This document shows positions 63,576 through 64,000 of a stretch of 64,000 nt of DNA, piece by piece; the stretch's first letter is position 1, and each line of letters begins with the position of its first letter. Both the position numbers and the translations under genes were made by a program. The stretch is taken from NCBI GenBank assembly GCA_902800345.1, contig CADCDO010000005.1, positions 62,001 to 126,000 on the forward strand, read 5' to 3'. A model generated the notes under the pieces. It saw only the letters and a program-made list of their open reading frames with translations. It was not told the origin of the DNA and ran no database searches. Source of the stretch: Fibrobacter succinogenes. GTDB lineage: Bacteria > Fibrobacterota > Fibrobacteria > Fibrobacterales > Fibrobacteraceae.

Positions 63576-64000
63576 TTACTTCAGCAAGACGTTCTTACCG
63601 CTAATGGAACCGTTGTGCTCAATGGTCACCGTATAACGGCCGCTCGGCACATTCCCGGAATTCCAATTCAAGGAATTGTAGCCAGCCTGTGCATTGTCGC
63701 TGACCAATTTCGCAATCACGGCACCATCGGGATCCATAATGGAGACGACGGCTCGCCCTGCGGACTTGAGTTCAAACGCAACAGTCGTGCGAGTCAGCAT
63801 CTTCAACTTTGCAGAAGAAGGTTTACTTGCATTCTGCGATTTCACCTTGGGAGCAAATTCGTCAACTCGGTCCACATAAATGCCGTTCAGCGATTTTGCA
63901 GAAACTGAAGCGTCCGATTTCACAACAGTACCGTTTTGCATCACGGCAACAAGCTGTTTGCTATTTTCTGTCGCACTGGCATAAGTTTCGATTTCTTGGA
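63576..64000 (-). CDS. C-terminal end of an exported protein (partial)
   Basis: The reading frame is open to the window edge, so only the last ~141 residues are seen (QEIETYASATENSKQLVAVM then on). The final ~70 residues form the sorting-type domain: RTTVAFELKSAGRAVVSIMD, then LNWNSGNVPSGRY and GKNVLLK. This is the intact form of the domain that is frameshifted in the genes at 31980 and 33677. The function of the main part cannot be known. The gene would lie upstream of copy B in the same direction, so they could be co-transcribed only if the hairpin at 63521-63554 is weak. Confidence 0.7.
   Translation of the reverse strand, partial: QEIETYASATENSKQLVAVMQNGTVVKSDASVSAKSLNGIYVDRVDEFAPKVKSQNASKPSSAKLKMLTRTTVAFELKSAGRAVVSIMDPDGAVIAKLVSDNAQAGYNSLNWNSGNVPSGRYTVTIEHNGSISGKNVLLK

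Overview
The window looks like a chromosome segment of a Fibrobacter-type bacterium (Fibrobacterota), probably a gut or rumen fibre degrader. The evidence is a secreted protein with a fibro-slime domain, a family 9 glycoside hydrolase with a C-terminal sorting-type domain, several very large signal-peptide proteins with Ser-rich linkers and a shared C-terminal beta domain, a type IV pilin-like protein with a prepilin peptidase, and GT-C membrane proteins. This assignment is inferred from protein families; no rRNA marker is present.

Layout. 1-5.2 kb: surface-glycan genes, a nitroreductase-fold protein facing a minus-strand operon of a HipA-like kinase, two GT2 and one GT4 glycosyltransferases. 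5.2-11.6 kb: a tail-to-tail inverted pair of paralogous two-gene units (GT-C-like membrane protein plus alkaline-phosphatase-fold protein). A three-gene DUF3791/DUF3990 module sits between them, bounded by 13-bp direct repeats. 11.6-14.6 kb: pilin, a degenerate GGDEF protein, and a PIN toxin/antitoxin pair whose toxin is broken by a stop codon. 14.6-21.3 kb: a broken radical SAM gene, a small DUF protein, a LOG-family hydrolase, a Ser/Thr kinase and a rhomboid-like membrane protein. 21.3-35 kb: secreted proteins (M6 peptidase, GH9 cellulase, fibro-slime protein, two paralogous exported proteins), a relic surface-protein gene, and a very repeat-rich intergenic region. 35-41.5 kb: aldo/keto reductase, CDF transporter, HlyD-type adaptor, prepilin peptidase, DUF6941, a lipoprotein and tRNA-Val(GAC). 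41.5-46.4 kb: two paralogs with a cytolysin D4-like domain, a permuted papain-fold hydrolase and a LuxR-HTH/TPR regulator. 46.6-64 kb: a DASS transporter, a 1929-residue surface protein, an outer-membrane barrel, a solute-binding lipoprotein, rnc, acpP and fabG fragments, two tandem M6 peptidases and the end of another surface protein.

Themes. First, four genes carry a TATATT box 6-7 bases before the ATG, suggesting leaderless transcripts. Second, intergenic DNA is full of dispersed repeats: GACGARA heptads with variable cores, REP-like palindromes (one inside a coding sequence), a 39-bp tandem array, and 41-bp units bounded by TTACGTAC inverted repeats. Third, an unusual number of genes are broken or truncated (PIN toxin, radical SAM protein, fabG/acpP, two C-terminal domains, a surface-protein relic). 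Some may be real decay and some may be assembly error; raw reads would decide.
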